From contig JAPYOS010000004.1 of NCBI GenBank assembly GCA_029938085.1, positions 62,001-126,000 of the forward strand: DNA of 64,000 nucleotides, written 5' to 3'. The notes beneath the pieces were generated by a model. That model saw only the letters and a program-made list of their open reading frames with translations. It was not told where the DNA came from and did not search any database. Position 1 is the first letter of the stretch; the number at the start of each line of letters is the position of its first letter. The stretch comes from Oceanospirillaceae bacterium (GTDB lineage: Bacteria > Pseudomonadota > Gammaproteobacteria > Pseudomonadales > Balneatricaceae). A program made the translations under genes and the position numbers. Shown here piece after piece: positions 29,726-38,704 of the stretch.

Positions 29726-32665
29726 TTAAACTTTGGCTACCGTAAAATCGCTGAAATAGGCCTCTTGTGCCAACTCAGATGGTGCGACTACGGCTTCGTT
29801 AGGCGCCACATCTTTCAAGTAGGTGCTTGCTACATGTCGCAGTTCATCCAAGCCTACCGCCAATATCGCTGCCCTAAATGCTTGCCGCAGGGCGGGCGTG
29901 CGGCCGTGCAATTGGTTTTGATAGGCTTGTAACGCCTCACCTGCCGGCGAGCCGGGTTTGTCTAGGCTACCAATCACGCCCAACACCGCTTCTTCGAGGT
30001 GCTGTAGGTTTAGCTCTTCTGACAACACCCAGTCCACCGCCGCCGTAAAGTCGGCAAAGGTTTCGGCACTACGAGGGTCGCGGTAGGAATAAAACCGGAA
30101 ACAGGCATTATTGTTGTCTTGGCCGGCGCCGCCACCGTAAGCGCCACCTTGTTCCCGTACCGCTCGGTGCAAGTAACCGTTACGTAATATTTCGCCCAAC
30201 ACGACTAATGGAGCAGCGTCAGGGTGCGCACTGGTCACCGTAGCAAAGGAGCGTGCACAGTAGTTAACTTGGGTATTTGTGGTCCACAACTGTTTAACGG
30301 TGGCCTGCGCTTTGGTGCCATTGTTATAGGCCCAATGCAGGTCACTTTTTAACGCCCCAACCTGGTCGCTAAAGGCGCCAGTAAAGACCTCTTGAACCAC
30401 ATCGACGTGCTGCTCTTCAGCCACGCTGGCTAGTTGTAGTACTTGGCCACATAAGTCTTGGTGCAGTGCCGTTAAGCGCTCACAGAGGTCTTGTAAGTTG
30501 CTGTCGTCAGCTAAACCGTCATCCAGCTGCTGCAACCATAAGACACCCTGCAGGCCACTCAGGTTAAACTGCAGGTTGGCACCCGCACTCATATTTTGGC
30601 TGGCAGCGCCTAATGCAAAACTATGGCCAGACTGACCCACGCTTTGTTGGCGACGAGAGCGCAGTTGGCCTACCAATTCTTTAATACGTTGCTGCTCATC
30701 AAAACGCGTATTTAACAGGGTCTGCTTTAACAGCTCAACCATGGCCGGTTGCTGGCTCACCAGACCTTTGGTGCTCATAATAAAATAGGCACTCAGCTGG
30801 TCGGCATCACTTGCACTGCCGCGATAAGACAAATAGGCCGACAAACTGCCACACACCGACGCTTGGCGGGCCTGTATGGTTAAGTAGTCATCATCTCCAA
30901 TGCCAACTTCGGTCATTAACTGAGACAAAAGGTTAAGGTATGGCAATGTATCTTGATCCACTTTGGGCCAATCGATCACGAGCTGATGATAAACTAAACC
31001 GTTGGTACCCGTGCCATAAAACTGCCAACCTAAGTCTTGGTTTTGCACACTAGGGCTAGCAATCGCTTGTGTTGGCGGGATGTCGTCGCGAGTGACTTGA
31101 GGCAACAGGTCCACATCATCTTCTTGGGCCTGGCGATCAAGCAAGGCCTGCGTCTGGCTGACCACCTGCTGTTGTTGGTCTTCATCCATATTGTCTAACA
31201 ACTGTTGCAAACGTTGTTTTTCGGCATCGTCTCTGCGCTGAGCAAAGGCATCGTCTGGCGCTAGGGTTAAGCGCACGCTGTGGCTATTATTGAGCAGCAG
31301 TTGGTTGATAAGCTGCGGCATAAAACCACGGTCTTTAATGGCTTCACCTAACTCCAATAACACAGGGTCAAGATGCAGAGCGGCCAACGGGTCGCCGCCA
31401 TGGATCGCTGCCGGTAGTGCGCTCAAAATGAGCTGCATACCAAAGGGATAACCATCACCACCAATTTCACGTTGGCTCAATTCCAATTGATGCAATGCGG
31501 CTTCAATTTCGCTTTGCGGTACGCCGTGTTCTACCACTTCGGCTAAACAGTCTAATACCAGCTGTTCAAAGGCCTCTGCATCGTGGTTTTCTGCGCCTTC
31601 TAGGCCGCACACGAAGGTCATTTCTTTGTTGGAATCTTCCAGGCCACACAAGGGTGAAGGGCCAGTACCAATACCACAGGTTTCCAATACCTTGCGTAGC
31701 GGCGAGGCACTGTTGTCCAATAATACACGGGACAATAGGTTGGCCTGCATTTGTGCTTCTAAGTCAACGCTGTGCCCCAACAACCAACCGAGCACCAAGT
31801 GGCTTTTGGCTTGCTCGTCACCAACTGCAGCAGGGTAACTTTCTTGTACTTTAATAGGGCTGTAATACCGTTTTTCGTCGGCTACCACTAAATCAATTTT
31901 CTGTTGAGAAAAACGGCTCAGAGCATGACGTTGAAACTTTTCTTGCTGCTCTTCAGCACTGATATCGCCACTGGTCATAAAAATAGCGTTGGATGGATGA
32001 TAATGACGCTTATAAAAGGCCAACAGCTGTTCATGGGTTAAATCTGGGATATCGCTCGGCTCGCCACCACTATTAAAGTGGTAGGTGGTGGTGGGAAATA
32101 AATACTTGGTGAGGGTTTGCCATAACTGGCTCACCGGGGCACTCATAGCCCCCTTCATTTCGTTGTAAACCACACCTTTGTAGACCAAGCTTTTGGCTTG
32201 CTCAGTAGCTGTTGGTTCGGAAAACTCAACACGGTGGCCTTCTTGGGCAAAGTCGAGAGGATCTAAGCGGGCAAAAAACACGGCATCAAGATACACCTCC
32301 AACAGGTTGTTGAAGTCTTTTTTATTTTGGCTGGCAAACGGGTATGCTGTCCAATCACTGCTAGTGAAGGCGTTCATAAAGGTATTTAAGGAACGCCTAA
32401 TCATCATAAAGAACGGGTCTCTCACGGGGAACTTTTCGCTACCACAAAGTGCCGTATGTTCTAGTACATGAGCCACACCACTGGAGTCTTGAGGCATTGT
32501 TTTTAAGGCCACCAAAAACACGTTTTCGGCCTGATTGCTGGCTAGATGAATGTGTTGAGCGCCGGTTTCAATGTGCTCAAACTGCTGAATAGTGATTTGC
32601 AGCGAAGCAACGGTCTGTTGGCGTAAAAAGCGAAAAGCGGTATGAGATGAAGGAACAGCGGTCAT
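29726..32665 (-). CDS. M16C zinc metallopeptidase, presequence-protease (PreP) type
   Basis: This large 979-residue peptidase is built of four M16 modules in one chain. The inverted zinc motif HVLEH is at residues 66-70 (H66, E69, H70), followed by TALCGSEKFPVRDPFFMM, typical of PreP/Cym1-like enzymes that degrade short unfolded peptides inside a closed chamber. No signal peptide is seen, so it is probably cytosolic. The start is ATG 32665; an in-frame GTG at 32695 adds ten residues of no known use. It stands alone between the importer operon and the receiver gene. Confidence 0.92.
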   Translation of the reverse strand: MTAVPSSHTAFRFLRQQTVASLQITIQQFEHIETGAQHIHLASNQAENVFLVALKTMPQDSSGVAHVLEHTALCGSEKFPVRDPFFMMIRRSLNTFMNAFTSSDWTAYPFASQNKKDFNNLLEVYLDAVFFARLDPLDFAQEGHRVEFSEPTATEQAKSLVYKGVVYNEMKGAMSAPVSQLWQTLTKYLFPTTTYHFNSGGEPSDIPDLTHEQLLAFYKRHYHPSNAIFMTSGDISAEEQQEKFQRHALSRFSQQKIDLVVADEKRYYSPIKVQESYPAAVGDEQAKSHLVLGWLLGHSVDLEAQMQANLLSRVLLDNSASPLRKVLETCGIGTGPSPLCGLEDSNKEMTFVCGLEGAENHDAEAFEQLVLDCLAEVVEHGVPQSEIEAALHQLELSQREIGGDGYPFGMQLILSALPAAIHGGDPLAALHLDPVLLELGEAIKDRGFMPQLINQLLLNNSHSVRLTLAPDDAFAQRRDDAEKQRLQQLLDNMDEDQQQQVVSQTQALLDRQAQEDDVDLLPQVTRDDIPPTQAIASPSVQNQDLGWQFYGTGTNGLVYHQLVIDWPKVDQDTLPYLNLLSQLMTEVGIGDDDYLTIQARQASVCGSLSAYLSYRGSASDADQLSAYFIMSTKGLVSQQPAMVELLKQTLLNTRFDEQQRIKELVGQLRSRRQQSVGQSGHSFALGAASQNMSAGANLQFNLSGLQGVLWLQQLDDGLADDSNLQDLCERLTALHQDLCGQVLQLASVAEEQHVDVVQEVFTGAFSDQVGALKSDLHWAYNNGTKAQATVKQLWTTNTQVNYCARSFATVTSAHPDAAPLVVLGEILRNGYLHRAVREQGGAYGGGAGQDNNNACFRFYSYRDPRSAETFADFTAAVDWVLSEELNLQHLEEAVLGVIGSLDKPGSPAGEALQAYQNQLHGRTPALRQAFRAAILAVGLDELRHVASTYLKDVAPNEAVVAPSELAQEAYFSDFTVAKV

Positions 32666-32762
32666 ATTTTTACCAAGATAAAAAACAAAAGCCACAGTCA
32701 GCGGCTACTGAGTGTGGCGATATTAGCAATGAGAGTCTAGCTCACCAAGTATGGGTGTAAGT

Positions 32763-33167
32763 TTAGTCAAACTGGACTTGAGGCATGGTGGTTTGTAAAG
32801 CCGACAAAAACGAGCCTTCGTCAAACGGCTTGCTAAGATAAAAATCGGCACCGGCCAATAGACCTTCACGACGTTCTAAGTCGCTGGCTTTGGCGGTTTG
32901 CATAATAATAGGCAAGCTGGCATTTTTGCTTGAGGCGCGTACATGTTTTAGTACATCTAAACCGCTAATGCCAGGCATCATCCAGTCTAAAAACATCACA
33001 TCAAACGCATAGTCGTCGTTAGACAAGACCTCTACGGCAGACTCGCCGTCAGGCACAGTCATCACTGCAAGCCCTGCAGCTTCAAGGTAATCGCCAAGAA
33101 TTTCTAAATTAATTTCATCGTCATCAACGATAAGGGCGGAAAACACTTTGTCTTGATTATCTGTCAT
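32763..33167 (-). CDS. Stand-alone receiver-domain response regulator
   Basis: This 134-residue protein is a single CheY-like receiver domain with the acidic pocket LIVDDDEIN, the phospho-acceptor aspartate in FLDWMMP (about residue 63), the conserved T in MQTAKAS and K in YLSKPFD. It has no output domain, so it must act through protein contacts, for example in a phosphorelay or chemotaxis-like system. No histidine kinase gene is adjacent. The start is ATG 33167 or GTG 33176; neither has a clear ribosome site. Confidence 0.88.
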   Translation of the reverse strand: MTDNQDKVFSALIVDDDEINLEILGDYLEAAGLAVMTVPDGESAVEVLSNDDYAFDVMFLDWMMPGISGLDVLKHVRASSKNASLPIIMQTAKASDLERREGLLAGADFYLSKPFDEGSFLSALQTTMPQVQFD

Positions 33168-33206
33168 GGGGGCCACTGGTGTGTATCTTATTAGTCTCGT
33201 TGTGGG

Positions 33207-33218
33207 CCACCTAGGTGG
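33207..33218. promoter_or_regulatory. Palindrome CCACCTAGGTGG upstream of the receiver gene
   Basis: This perfect 12-base palindrome lies 40 bases upstream of the receiver gene start, in the gap after the UbiF-like gene. No T-tract follows, so it looks more like a protein-binding site than a terminator. Confidence 0.35.
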
Positions 33219-33291
33219 TCACTAACGCCTTAATTCTTCTGCCCAGTATAATTTGAATTACGTCACTAGAACAGCACTGTCTAGCAAAATT

Positions 33292-34464
33292 TCACAATCC
33301 CATGGCGTAACGGATGACTTGTTTTTTTAACGCAGGCACTTTTGCTGCCGCCAAAGTCAGGTTTCGTAACCATTTTGCCGCGGGGTGTGTGTGACTAAAG
33401 CCGTGATGAAATGCGTCCATAGTATGCAACATTAAACTATTAGCTCGCTTTCTCTGTTTTTCATAAGCTATTAATACCTTAGCGCTGGACCAATTGTCAC
33501 CTTGTTCATGGGCGTCATTGAGCACTTTCGCCAAACAAGCGACATCTTGAAAGCCTAAATTAACGCCCTGTCCTGCCAATGGATTGATCACGTGAGCCGC
33601 ATCACCTATTAACGCCACACCCTCACCAACGTAACGCTTAGCGTGTTGTTTTTGCAGTGGAAAGAAGGCGTGTTCAGAAACATCTACATGACCCAACTGG
33701 TGTGGAAATTGGCGCATAATCTCTTCGCCTAACTGTAAATTTGACAGTTGACTTAGGGCCCTCACTTGGTCAGCTTGATGGTACCAAACCACAGACCCAT
33801 GCTGCCCTAACATGGGCAAAAACGCTTGTGGACCGGTATTTACAAAGCGCTGCCATGTAATGTCTTGCTGGCCCAATTCGGTGGTTACGGCAGCCACCAA
33901 GCAAGCCTGCTGATACTGACCACGATTAACACCAATGCCAAACGCTTGCCTTACTTTTGACTGCGCACCATCGGCACCAACCACCAAACGCGCCGAAATA
34001 GTGGCGCCAGTATCTAGCTCAATCTGAGTGCCGCTGGCCACAGTGTTAAAACTGACGGGCGCAGCTGGGCATAATAATGTCACATTGTTAAAACTACTTA
34101 ACGCGTGCCACAGGCTTAACTGAACCAGCCGATTTTCGGCAATGTGCCCAAGTTGTTCAGCCCCTACCTGTAAGGCATCAAACGTTAAATCGCCAAAACC
34201 TTCGACTTCCCACACACGCATACGACGGTATGGACATAAACGCATGCTTTGTAATGTATCCCACGCGGTAGTGGTTTGCATCACCCGCTGACTTTGCGGG
34301 CTCAAGGCCGAAATACGCAAATCAAAATTTTGACTCAAGTCAAAAGCTTGCGGCTCGAGGGCCTCTATTACGGCGATATTAAACCCTTGTGGTGCCAACT
34401 GTGTAGCTAAGGCGGCACCAATCATGCCGCCGCCACAAATCACAATATCATAGTCTTGACTCAA
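33292..34464 (-). CDS. UbiH/UbiF-family FAD-dependent hydroxylase of ubiquinone biosynthesis
   Basis: This 390-residue flavin monooxygenase has the FAD-binding GGGMIGAALATQLA, the middle motif GADGAQSKVR and LIGDAAHVINPLAGQGVNLG near the end. The stretch CPYRRMRVWEVEG followed by AENRLVQLSLWHAL resembles E. coli UbiF, which hydroxylates the ring at C6. A UbiI or UbiH role cannot be excluded. It would supply quinone to electron-transfer enzymes such as the ETF dehydrogenase at 35807-37459. Confidence 0.85.
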   Translation of the reverse strand: MSQDYDIVICGGGMIGAALATQLAPQGFNIAVIEALEPQAFDLSQNFDLRISALSPQSQRVMQTTTAWDTLQSMRLCPYRRMRVWEVEGFGDLTFDALQVGAEQLGHIAENRLVQLSLWHALSSFNNVTLLCPAAPVSFNTVASGTQIELDTGATISARLVVGADGAQSKVRQAFGIGVNRGQYQQACLVAAVTTELGQQDITWQRFVNTGPQAFLPMLGQHGSVVWYHQADQVRALSQLSNLQLGEEIMRQFPHQLGHVDVSEHAFFPLQKQHAKRYVGEGVALIGDAAHVINPLAGQGVNLGFQDVACLAKVLNDAHEQGDNWSSAKVLIAYEKQRKRANSLMLHTMDAFHHGFSHTHPAAKWLRNLTLAAAKVPALKKQVIRYAMGL

Positions 34465-34570
34465 CTCAACCGCCTTTTCTTAGTTACTATTAATGGGTTC
34501 AACTATTTGCATTTGAGCGTGCAAAATCGCTTTCATTCCTTGCGCACTTGTGTTCTATTAAAAACGTAGC

Positions 34571-34602
34571 CGCAGCATAAGCGTGTGCTTACGCAGCATA
34601 AG
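34571..34602. repeat. Two direct repeats CGCAGCATAAG, 21 bases apart, upstream of hpf
   Basis: Identical 11-mers occur at 34571-34581 and 34592-34602. The 21-base period places both on one face of the DNA helix. The rest of the 233-base gap (34465-34697) shows nothing else I can assign. Confidence 0.5.
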
Positions 34603-34697
34603 TGCTCAGGTCACACCCACTATAACCACCACCGTAATGAGGGCCCAATTTTTATTACAACACACTTACTATAACTACTCGAAACAAGGAATCGATT

Positions 34698-35048
34698 ATG
34701 CAAATGAACATTACTGCTCGCCACGACACCAAAGCCACTGACGCCATAAAAGAACGTATTATGGCCAAGCTGCAGAAAAATGAAAGCCACTTCGATCATA
34801 TCACCAACATTCAAGTCACCATCGACAAAGACGGCAGCCAAGATCTTGCCGAAGCCACACTACACTTAGACACCGGCCACGAAATATTCGCCAAGGCCAG
34901 AGGCGATAATATGTTTAGTGCTATCGACTCACTAAGCTCAAAAATTGAAACTCAGTTACAAAAAGCCAAGTCCAAGACTCAAACCCGTAAAGGTATAGAC
35001 AAAGGTATGCGACTGCCGCCAGATGAACTCGAAGAAGAAGTGGCATAA
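34698..35048 (+). CDS. hpf: Ribosome hibernation-promoting factor, short HPF/RaiA type
   Basis: This 116-residue protein has the beta-alpha-beta-beta-beta-alpha fold of HPF/YfiA. The pattern MNITARHDTKATDAIKERI, then ATLHLDTGHEIFAKA and MFSAIDSLSSKIETQLQKAK, is typical, with a basic second helix. Such proteins bind the 30S decoding region in stationary phase. AAGGAATCGATT precedes the ATG. It is not next to rpoN as hpf is in enterics, so a RaiA-like role is possible. The acidic tail DELEEEVA is short. Confidence 0.88.
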   Translation: MQMNITARHDTKATDAIKERIMAKLQKNESHFDHITNIQVTIDKDGSQDLAEATLHLDTGHEIFAKARGDNMFSAIDSLSSKIETQLQKAKSKTQTRKGIDKGMRLPPDELEEEVA

Positions 35049-35063
35049 CCCACCTATCCAGTT

Positions 35064-35091
35064 AAAAGGCACTTATAAAGTGCCTTTTTTT
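35064..35091 (+). terminator. Terminator after hpf
   Basis: AAAAGGCACTT, a three-base loop, and AAGTGCCTTTTTTT form a rho-independent terminator. The A-tract upstream may let it work in both directions. Confidence 0.88.
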
Positions 35092-35113
35092 GTGGCTGCT
35101 GTTTTTACAGCCC

Positions 35114-35560
35114 CTACTCAACTTGTTCTGCAAAGGTGACATAAGTTTCATAGTCATTAATGCCTAACGCCGAGGCCGAGCACAAAGCTAAGGGATCATC
35201 TGCCAATGTCGTGGGCACCACCACTAGACCATCACTAAAAGACACCACCTTCAAGCCAACCTTGTGACAGTGGGCAAATACCTTTTCTAGCGCGTACACC
35301 ACTTGCTCTTGATCCCTAACCAAACGTTCACGGGGTATCTCGTCGTGGGCTGGGGGGCGATATTTATATTGTTTCAAAACTTGTTTTTGGTCATCCATCA
35401 TGAGCAACAGAACATCACCCCAGCGCCACTGTTCCAGCAACCGTTTACACAATAAGAACTGACCCTCGTCAAGACAATGCACCCGATCCCCCGCCCTGCA
35501 TTGACGTAATTGGTCGTGGACCTGCTGTTGGGTAACCGAAGGTTTAATTTCAATGTGCAT
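35114..35560 (-). CDS. Hypothetical cytosolic protein
   Basis: I do not recognise this 148-residue protein. It has no signal peptide, membrane segment or known motif. It contains VHCLDEGQFLLCKRLLEQWR (about 29-48), an acidic DVLLLMMDDQKQ and a helix VVYALEKVFAHCHKVGLKVV (about 88-107). The start is uncertain: ATG 35560 has no ribosome site and is preceded by GCTCCTC. A TTG at 35617 gives 19 more residues. It is monocistronic and divergent from the ETF dehydrogenase gene, across a 246-base gap in which I see no other clear signal. Confidence 0.6.
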   Translation of the reverse strand: MHIEIKPSVTQQQVHDQLRQCRAGDRVHCLDEGQFLLCKRLLEQWRWGDVLLLMMDDQKQVLKQYKYRPPAHDEIPRERLVRDQEQVVYALEKVFAHCHKVGLKVVSFSDGLVVVPTTLADDPLALCSASALGINDYETYVTFAEQVE

Positions 35561-35806
35561 AATTGAGGAGCATCGCTGAGTAATGTAGTGCGGTATAGGT
35601 TCACCACAGTCTAACAAATCATAGCCCTATACAACAAAACTATTAGCACAACCGGACCCCGCACTAGATTAACTAACGTCGACTGGACGGTATTGATTGA
35701 ATCTATGTTAAAGAAGGGCCAGAATAAGTCGGTATATGAACAGTAGGCTACTTTGAGCACAGATAAAGTGGCTGTTTCGTCACCATCAAAGATAAGAGGA
35801 AGTGTA

Positions 35807-37459
35807 GTGGAACGTGAATCAATGGAATTCGATGTTGTCATCGTTGGTGCGGGCCCTTCGGGCTTAGCGACCGCGTGTAAACTATTACAATTAGCTCAAG
35901 CCAAAGAACAAGAGCTTAGCGTTTGTGTAGTTGAGAAAGGTTCGGAAGTCGGCGCCCACATTCTGTCAGGTGCTATCTTAGAACCAACTGCACTGAATGA
36001 ACTGTTTCCAGATTGGCAGGCTATGGGCGCCCCCCTAACAGCACCCGTTGTGAAAGATGAAATGCACATTTTGACCAGTGCCACTAGCGGTTTGAGCATG
36101 CCTAACTTCGCCATCCCAAAACCTATGCATAATGAAGGCAACTACATCGTTAGTTTAGGTAATGTTTGCCGCTGGCTAGCCGAGCAAGCCGAAAACCTAG
36201 GGGCCGAAGTATTTCCAGGCTTTGCGGCTGCCGAAATCTTATACCACGAAGACGGCAGTGTTAAAGGCATTGCCACTGGCGACATGGGTGTTAGTGAGGC
36301 CGGTGAACAAAAAGATAGCTATATGCAAGGCATGGAATTACATGCAAAGTACACCGTTTTTGCCGAAGGTTGCCGCGGCCATTTAGGCAAGCAACTGATT
36401 GAACAGTTTGACCTAGACCAAGGCACCACGAGTCAGCACTATGGTATCGGCATCAAAGAGCTGTGGGACATCGATCCTGCCAAGCATCAGCCAGGCCTAG
36501 TATTGCATGGTTCGGGTTGGCCTTTAACGAAAGGGGCCAACGGTGGTTTTTTCCTTTATCACGGCGACAACAATCAGGTCACCGTTGGCTTAATCATCGA
36601 CCTAAGCTACGACAACCCACACCTGAGCCCATTTGATGAATTCCAGCGCCTCAAGCACCACCCTGTATTAAAACAATACTTAGAAGGCGGCACTCGAGTT
36701 TCCTACGGCGCGCGTGCAGTAGAGAAAGGCGGCCTTTTTGCCTTACCTAAAATGAGTTTGCCAGGCGCGTTAATCATTGGTTGCGACGCCGGCACCATGA
36801 ACTTTGCCAAAATCAAAGGCAGCCATACGGCAATGAAGTCTGGCATGTTGGCAGCAGAAACCTTGTTCGAAGCCATTGCCAATGGTGATGAAGGTAAACA
36901 AGATCTAACCCGTTACGGCGATAACTTTAAGCAGTCTTGGTTACATGAGGAGCTTTATAGGGCACGTAACTTTGGCGCCGCTATGCACAAGTTTGGTATG
37001 TGGTTAGGTGGTTCGTTTAACTGGATTGACCAAAATATCTTTGGCGGCAAGCTGCCCATTTCTCTAAAGGACAATACGCCTGATCACGCGCAGCTTAAAC
37101 CTGCTGCAGACATGCCTAAGATTGACTATCCAAAGCCCGACGGCGTGATTAGCTTTGACAAACTGTCGTCGGTGTTTCTTTCTGGCACCAACCATGAAGA
37201 AGATCAGCCATGCCATCTTACACTTAAAGATGACAGCCTGCCCTTGGGTATTAACCTAAGCATGTGGGACGAACCCGCTCAGCGTTACTGCCCTGCTGGG
37301 GTATACGAAATTGTTGAAGCCGAAGACGGCGCCAAACAGTTCCAAATCAATAGCCAAAACTGTGTTCATTGTAAGACTTGTGATATTAAAGACCCGAGTC
37401 AGAACATCACATGGGTGGTGCCTGAAGGCGCCGGCGGACCTAACTACCCTAATATGTAA
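35807..37459 (+). CDS. Electron-transferring-flavoprotein:ubiquinone oxidoreductase
   Basis: ETF-QO passes electrons from acyl-CoA dehydrogenases, via ETF, to ubiquinone at the inner membrane. The 550-residue protein has the FAD motif VVIVGAGPSGLATA, VVEKGSEVGAHILSG, and a C-terminal [4Fe-4S] site with cysteines in YCPAGVY and NCVHCKTCDIKDPSQ. The start is GTG 35807: AGAGGA lies seven bases upstream and the start gives the family N-terminus VERESMEFDVV. In-frame codons to 35753 are unneeded. It would serve the three acyl-CoA dehydrogenases encoded at 53-62 kb. Confidence 0.95.
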   Translation: MERESMEFDVVIVGAGPSGLATACKLLQLAQAKEQELSVCVVEKGSEVGAHILSGAILEPTALNELFPDWQAMGAPLTAPVVKDEMHILTSATSGLSMPNFAIPKPMHNEGNYIVSLGNVCRWLAEQAENLGAEVFPGFAAAEILYHEDGSVKGIATGDMGVSEAGEQKDSYMQGMELHAKYTVFAEGCRGHLGKQLIEQFDLDQGTTSQHYGIGIKELWDIDPAKHQPGLVLHGSGWPLTKGANGGFFLYHGDNNQVTVGLIIDLSYDNPHLSPFDEFQRLKHHPVLKQYLEGGTRVSYGARAVEKGGLFALPKMSLPGALIIGCDAGTMNFAKIKGSHTAMKSGMLAAETLFEAIANGDEGKQDLTRYGDNFKQSWLHEELYRARNFGAAMHKFGMWLGGSFNWIDQNIFGGKLPISLKDNTPDHAQLKPAADMPKIDYPKPDGVISFDKLSSVFLSGTNHEEDQPCHLTLKDDSLPLGINLSMWDEPAQRYCPAGVYEIVEAEDGAKQFQINSQNCVHCKTCDIKDPSQNITWVVPEGAGGPNYPNM

Positions 37460-37474
37460 TTAGATCAGCCGTGT

Positions 37475-37504
37475 AGCCCTGAGCTCGCCTACGAGCCAGG
37501 GCTT
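37475..37504. terminator. Inverted repeat between ETF-QO and upp, possible terminator
   Basis: AGCCCTG-a-GCTCG pairs with CGAGC-c-AGGGCT around a CCTA loop. The stem is strong but no good T-tract follows on either strand, so it may act as an mRNA end stabiliser rather than a classical terminator. Confidence 0.5.
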
Positions 37505-37509
37505 ACCTA

Positions 37510-38139
37510 TTATTTAGTACCAAATATCTTATCACCGGCATCGCCTAAGCCAGGCAATATGTAACCGTGTTCGTTGAGGCAATCATCCACTGCAGCAACG
37601 TATAGACCTATTTCTGGGTGCAACTCATGCACGCGTTCCAGGCCTTCGGGTGAAGCTACCAAAAACAACCCCATAATATTTTTACAGCCTTTTTGCTTGA
37701 GTAAATCGATGGTCGCCAACAAAGTGCCTCCAGTCGCTAGCATGGGGTCTATAATCAATGCCGTGCGCTGATCCACATCAGCAATAATTTTGTCAAAGTA
37801 AGCCACCGGTTCTAAGGTCTCTTCGTTACGGTACAACCCCACCACACTGACTTTGGCATTTGGCACCAATTGCATCACCCCGTCTAGCATGCCTAAACCT
37901 GCGCGCAATATGGGCACGATGGTTAATTTTTTGCCAGCCAACATCTGCACAGCAATGGGTGTTCCTTGCCAGCCATCAATAACTACGTTTTCTAAGGGTA
38001 ATGAGCGCGTCGCTTCATAGGTTAACAAACTCGCCACCTCATTAGCCAGTTCGCGAAATTGTTTCGTGCTTACCCCCGACTTACGTAATAAGGCTAACTT
38101 GTGTGCGACTAGAGGGTGATGAATTGCATGAACAGGCAT
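37510..38139 (-). CDS. upp: Uracil phosphoribosyltransferase
   Basis: Upp salvages uracil with PRPP to UMP. The 209-residue protein matches E. coli Upp (208) in length and motifs: [18 protein letters not shown], the PRPP loop [18 protein letters not shown] and [18 protein letters not shown] at the end. It lies 20 bases after the DUF1285 gene and is probably co-transcribed with tetR and DUF1285. With the BMP importer and ppnN it adds to a visible nucleobase-salvage capacity. Confidence 0.97.
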   Translation of the reverse strand: MPVHAIHHPLVAHKLALLRKSGVSTKQFRELANEVASLLTYEATRSLPLENVVIDGWQGTPIAVQMLAGKKLTIVPILRAGLGMLDGVMQLVPNAKVSVVGLYRNEETLEPVAYFDKIIADVDQRTALIIDPMLATGGTLLATIDLLKQKGCKNIMGLFLVASPEGLERVHELHPEIGLYVAAVDDCLNEHGYILPGLGDAGDKIFGTK

Positions 38140-38159
38140 AATTAAAACCTTTATGAAAG

Positions 38160-38702
38160 TTAAATGGCGCCAAAATCGTACTCGACTCCAGCGCTAACCA
38201 GTATGGCACGCGGGCCGGTTGGCGTGTGAACAGTGTTGCAGGCCATGGCGAGTTGATAAAACACAGGGCGACTGATACGAGCCCACAACCCCTCGCGCAC
38301 ATACAATTGGGGTTGGGGTTGGCCCAATTCATCAATCGTCACCTGCAATTGATCAGGCTGTGCCAAACAGATTTGATCACCACAGTTACTGGTAAAGTGC
38401 CATTGGGCAACGGCATCAACAACCTCTTGATCTGCGGAAATGATAGTAAAGGGTAGGTCTTCAACCTTGATAGAAAACGCTTCTACGGGAGTTACCAGCC
38501 AATAATCACCATTATTTTGGCGTTGCAGCAGACGTGAAAACAACTGCATTATCTTGGTTTTAACAATCGGCTGACCTTGGTGCATCCAAGTGCCGTTAGC
38601 ACCAATAACCAAAGCCATATCGCCCTTAAATTCTGGTGTCCAACTCAACAGTGGATAATTTGGTATCTGTTGCGCGTGTTTGATGAGATCTTCTATCATC
38701 AC
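38160..38702 (-). CDS. DUF1285 family protein
   Basis: This 180-residue cytosolic protein of the DUF1285 family has no settled function. The N-terminal half contains [20 protein letters not shown], the C-terminal half [18 protein letters not shown]. It begins two bases after the TetR stop, so the two are almost certainly co-transcribed. The same tetR-DUF1285-tatD neighbourhood is known in Pseudomonas, which supports a conserved but undefined link. Confidence 0.85.
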   Translation of the reverse strand: MMIEDLIKHAQQIPNYPLLSWTPEFKGDMALVIGANGTWMHQGQPIVKTKIMQLFSRLLQRQNNGDYWLVTPVEAFSIKVEDLPFTIISADQEVVDAVAQWHFTSNCGDQICLAQPDQLQVTIDELGQPQPQLYVREGLWARISRPVFYQLAMACNTVHTPTGPRAILVSAGVEYDFGAI

Positions 38703-38704
38703 AG

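Noticed and set aside
31495-31854. Plus-strand open frames opposite the M16C peptidase
   Set aside because: They lie wholly opposite conserved peptidase sequence, and their predicted products have no recognisable composition or domain.
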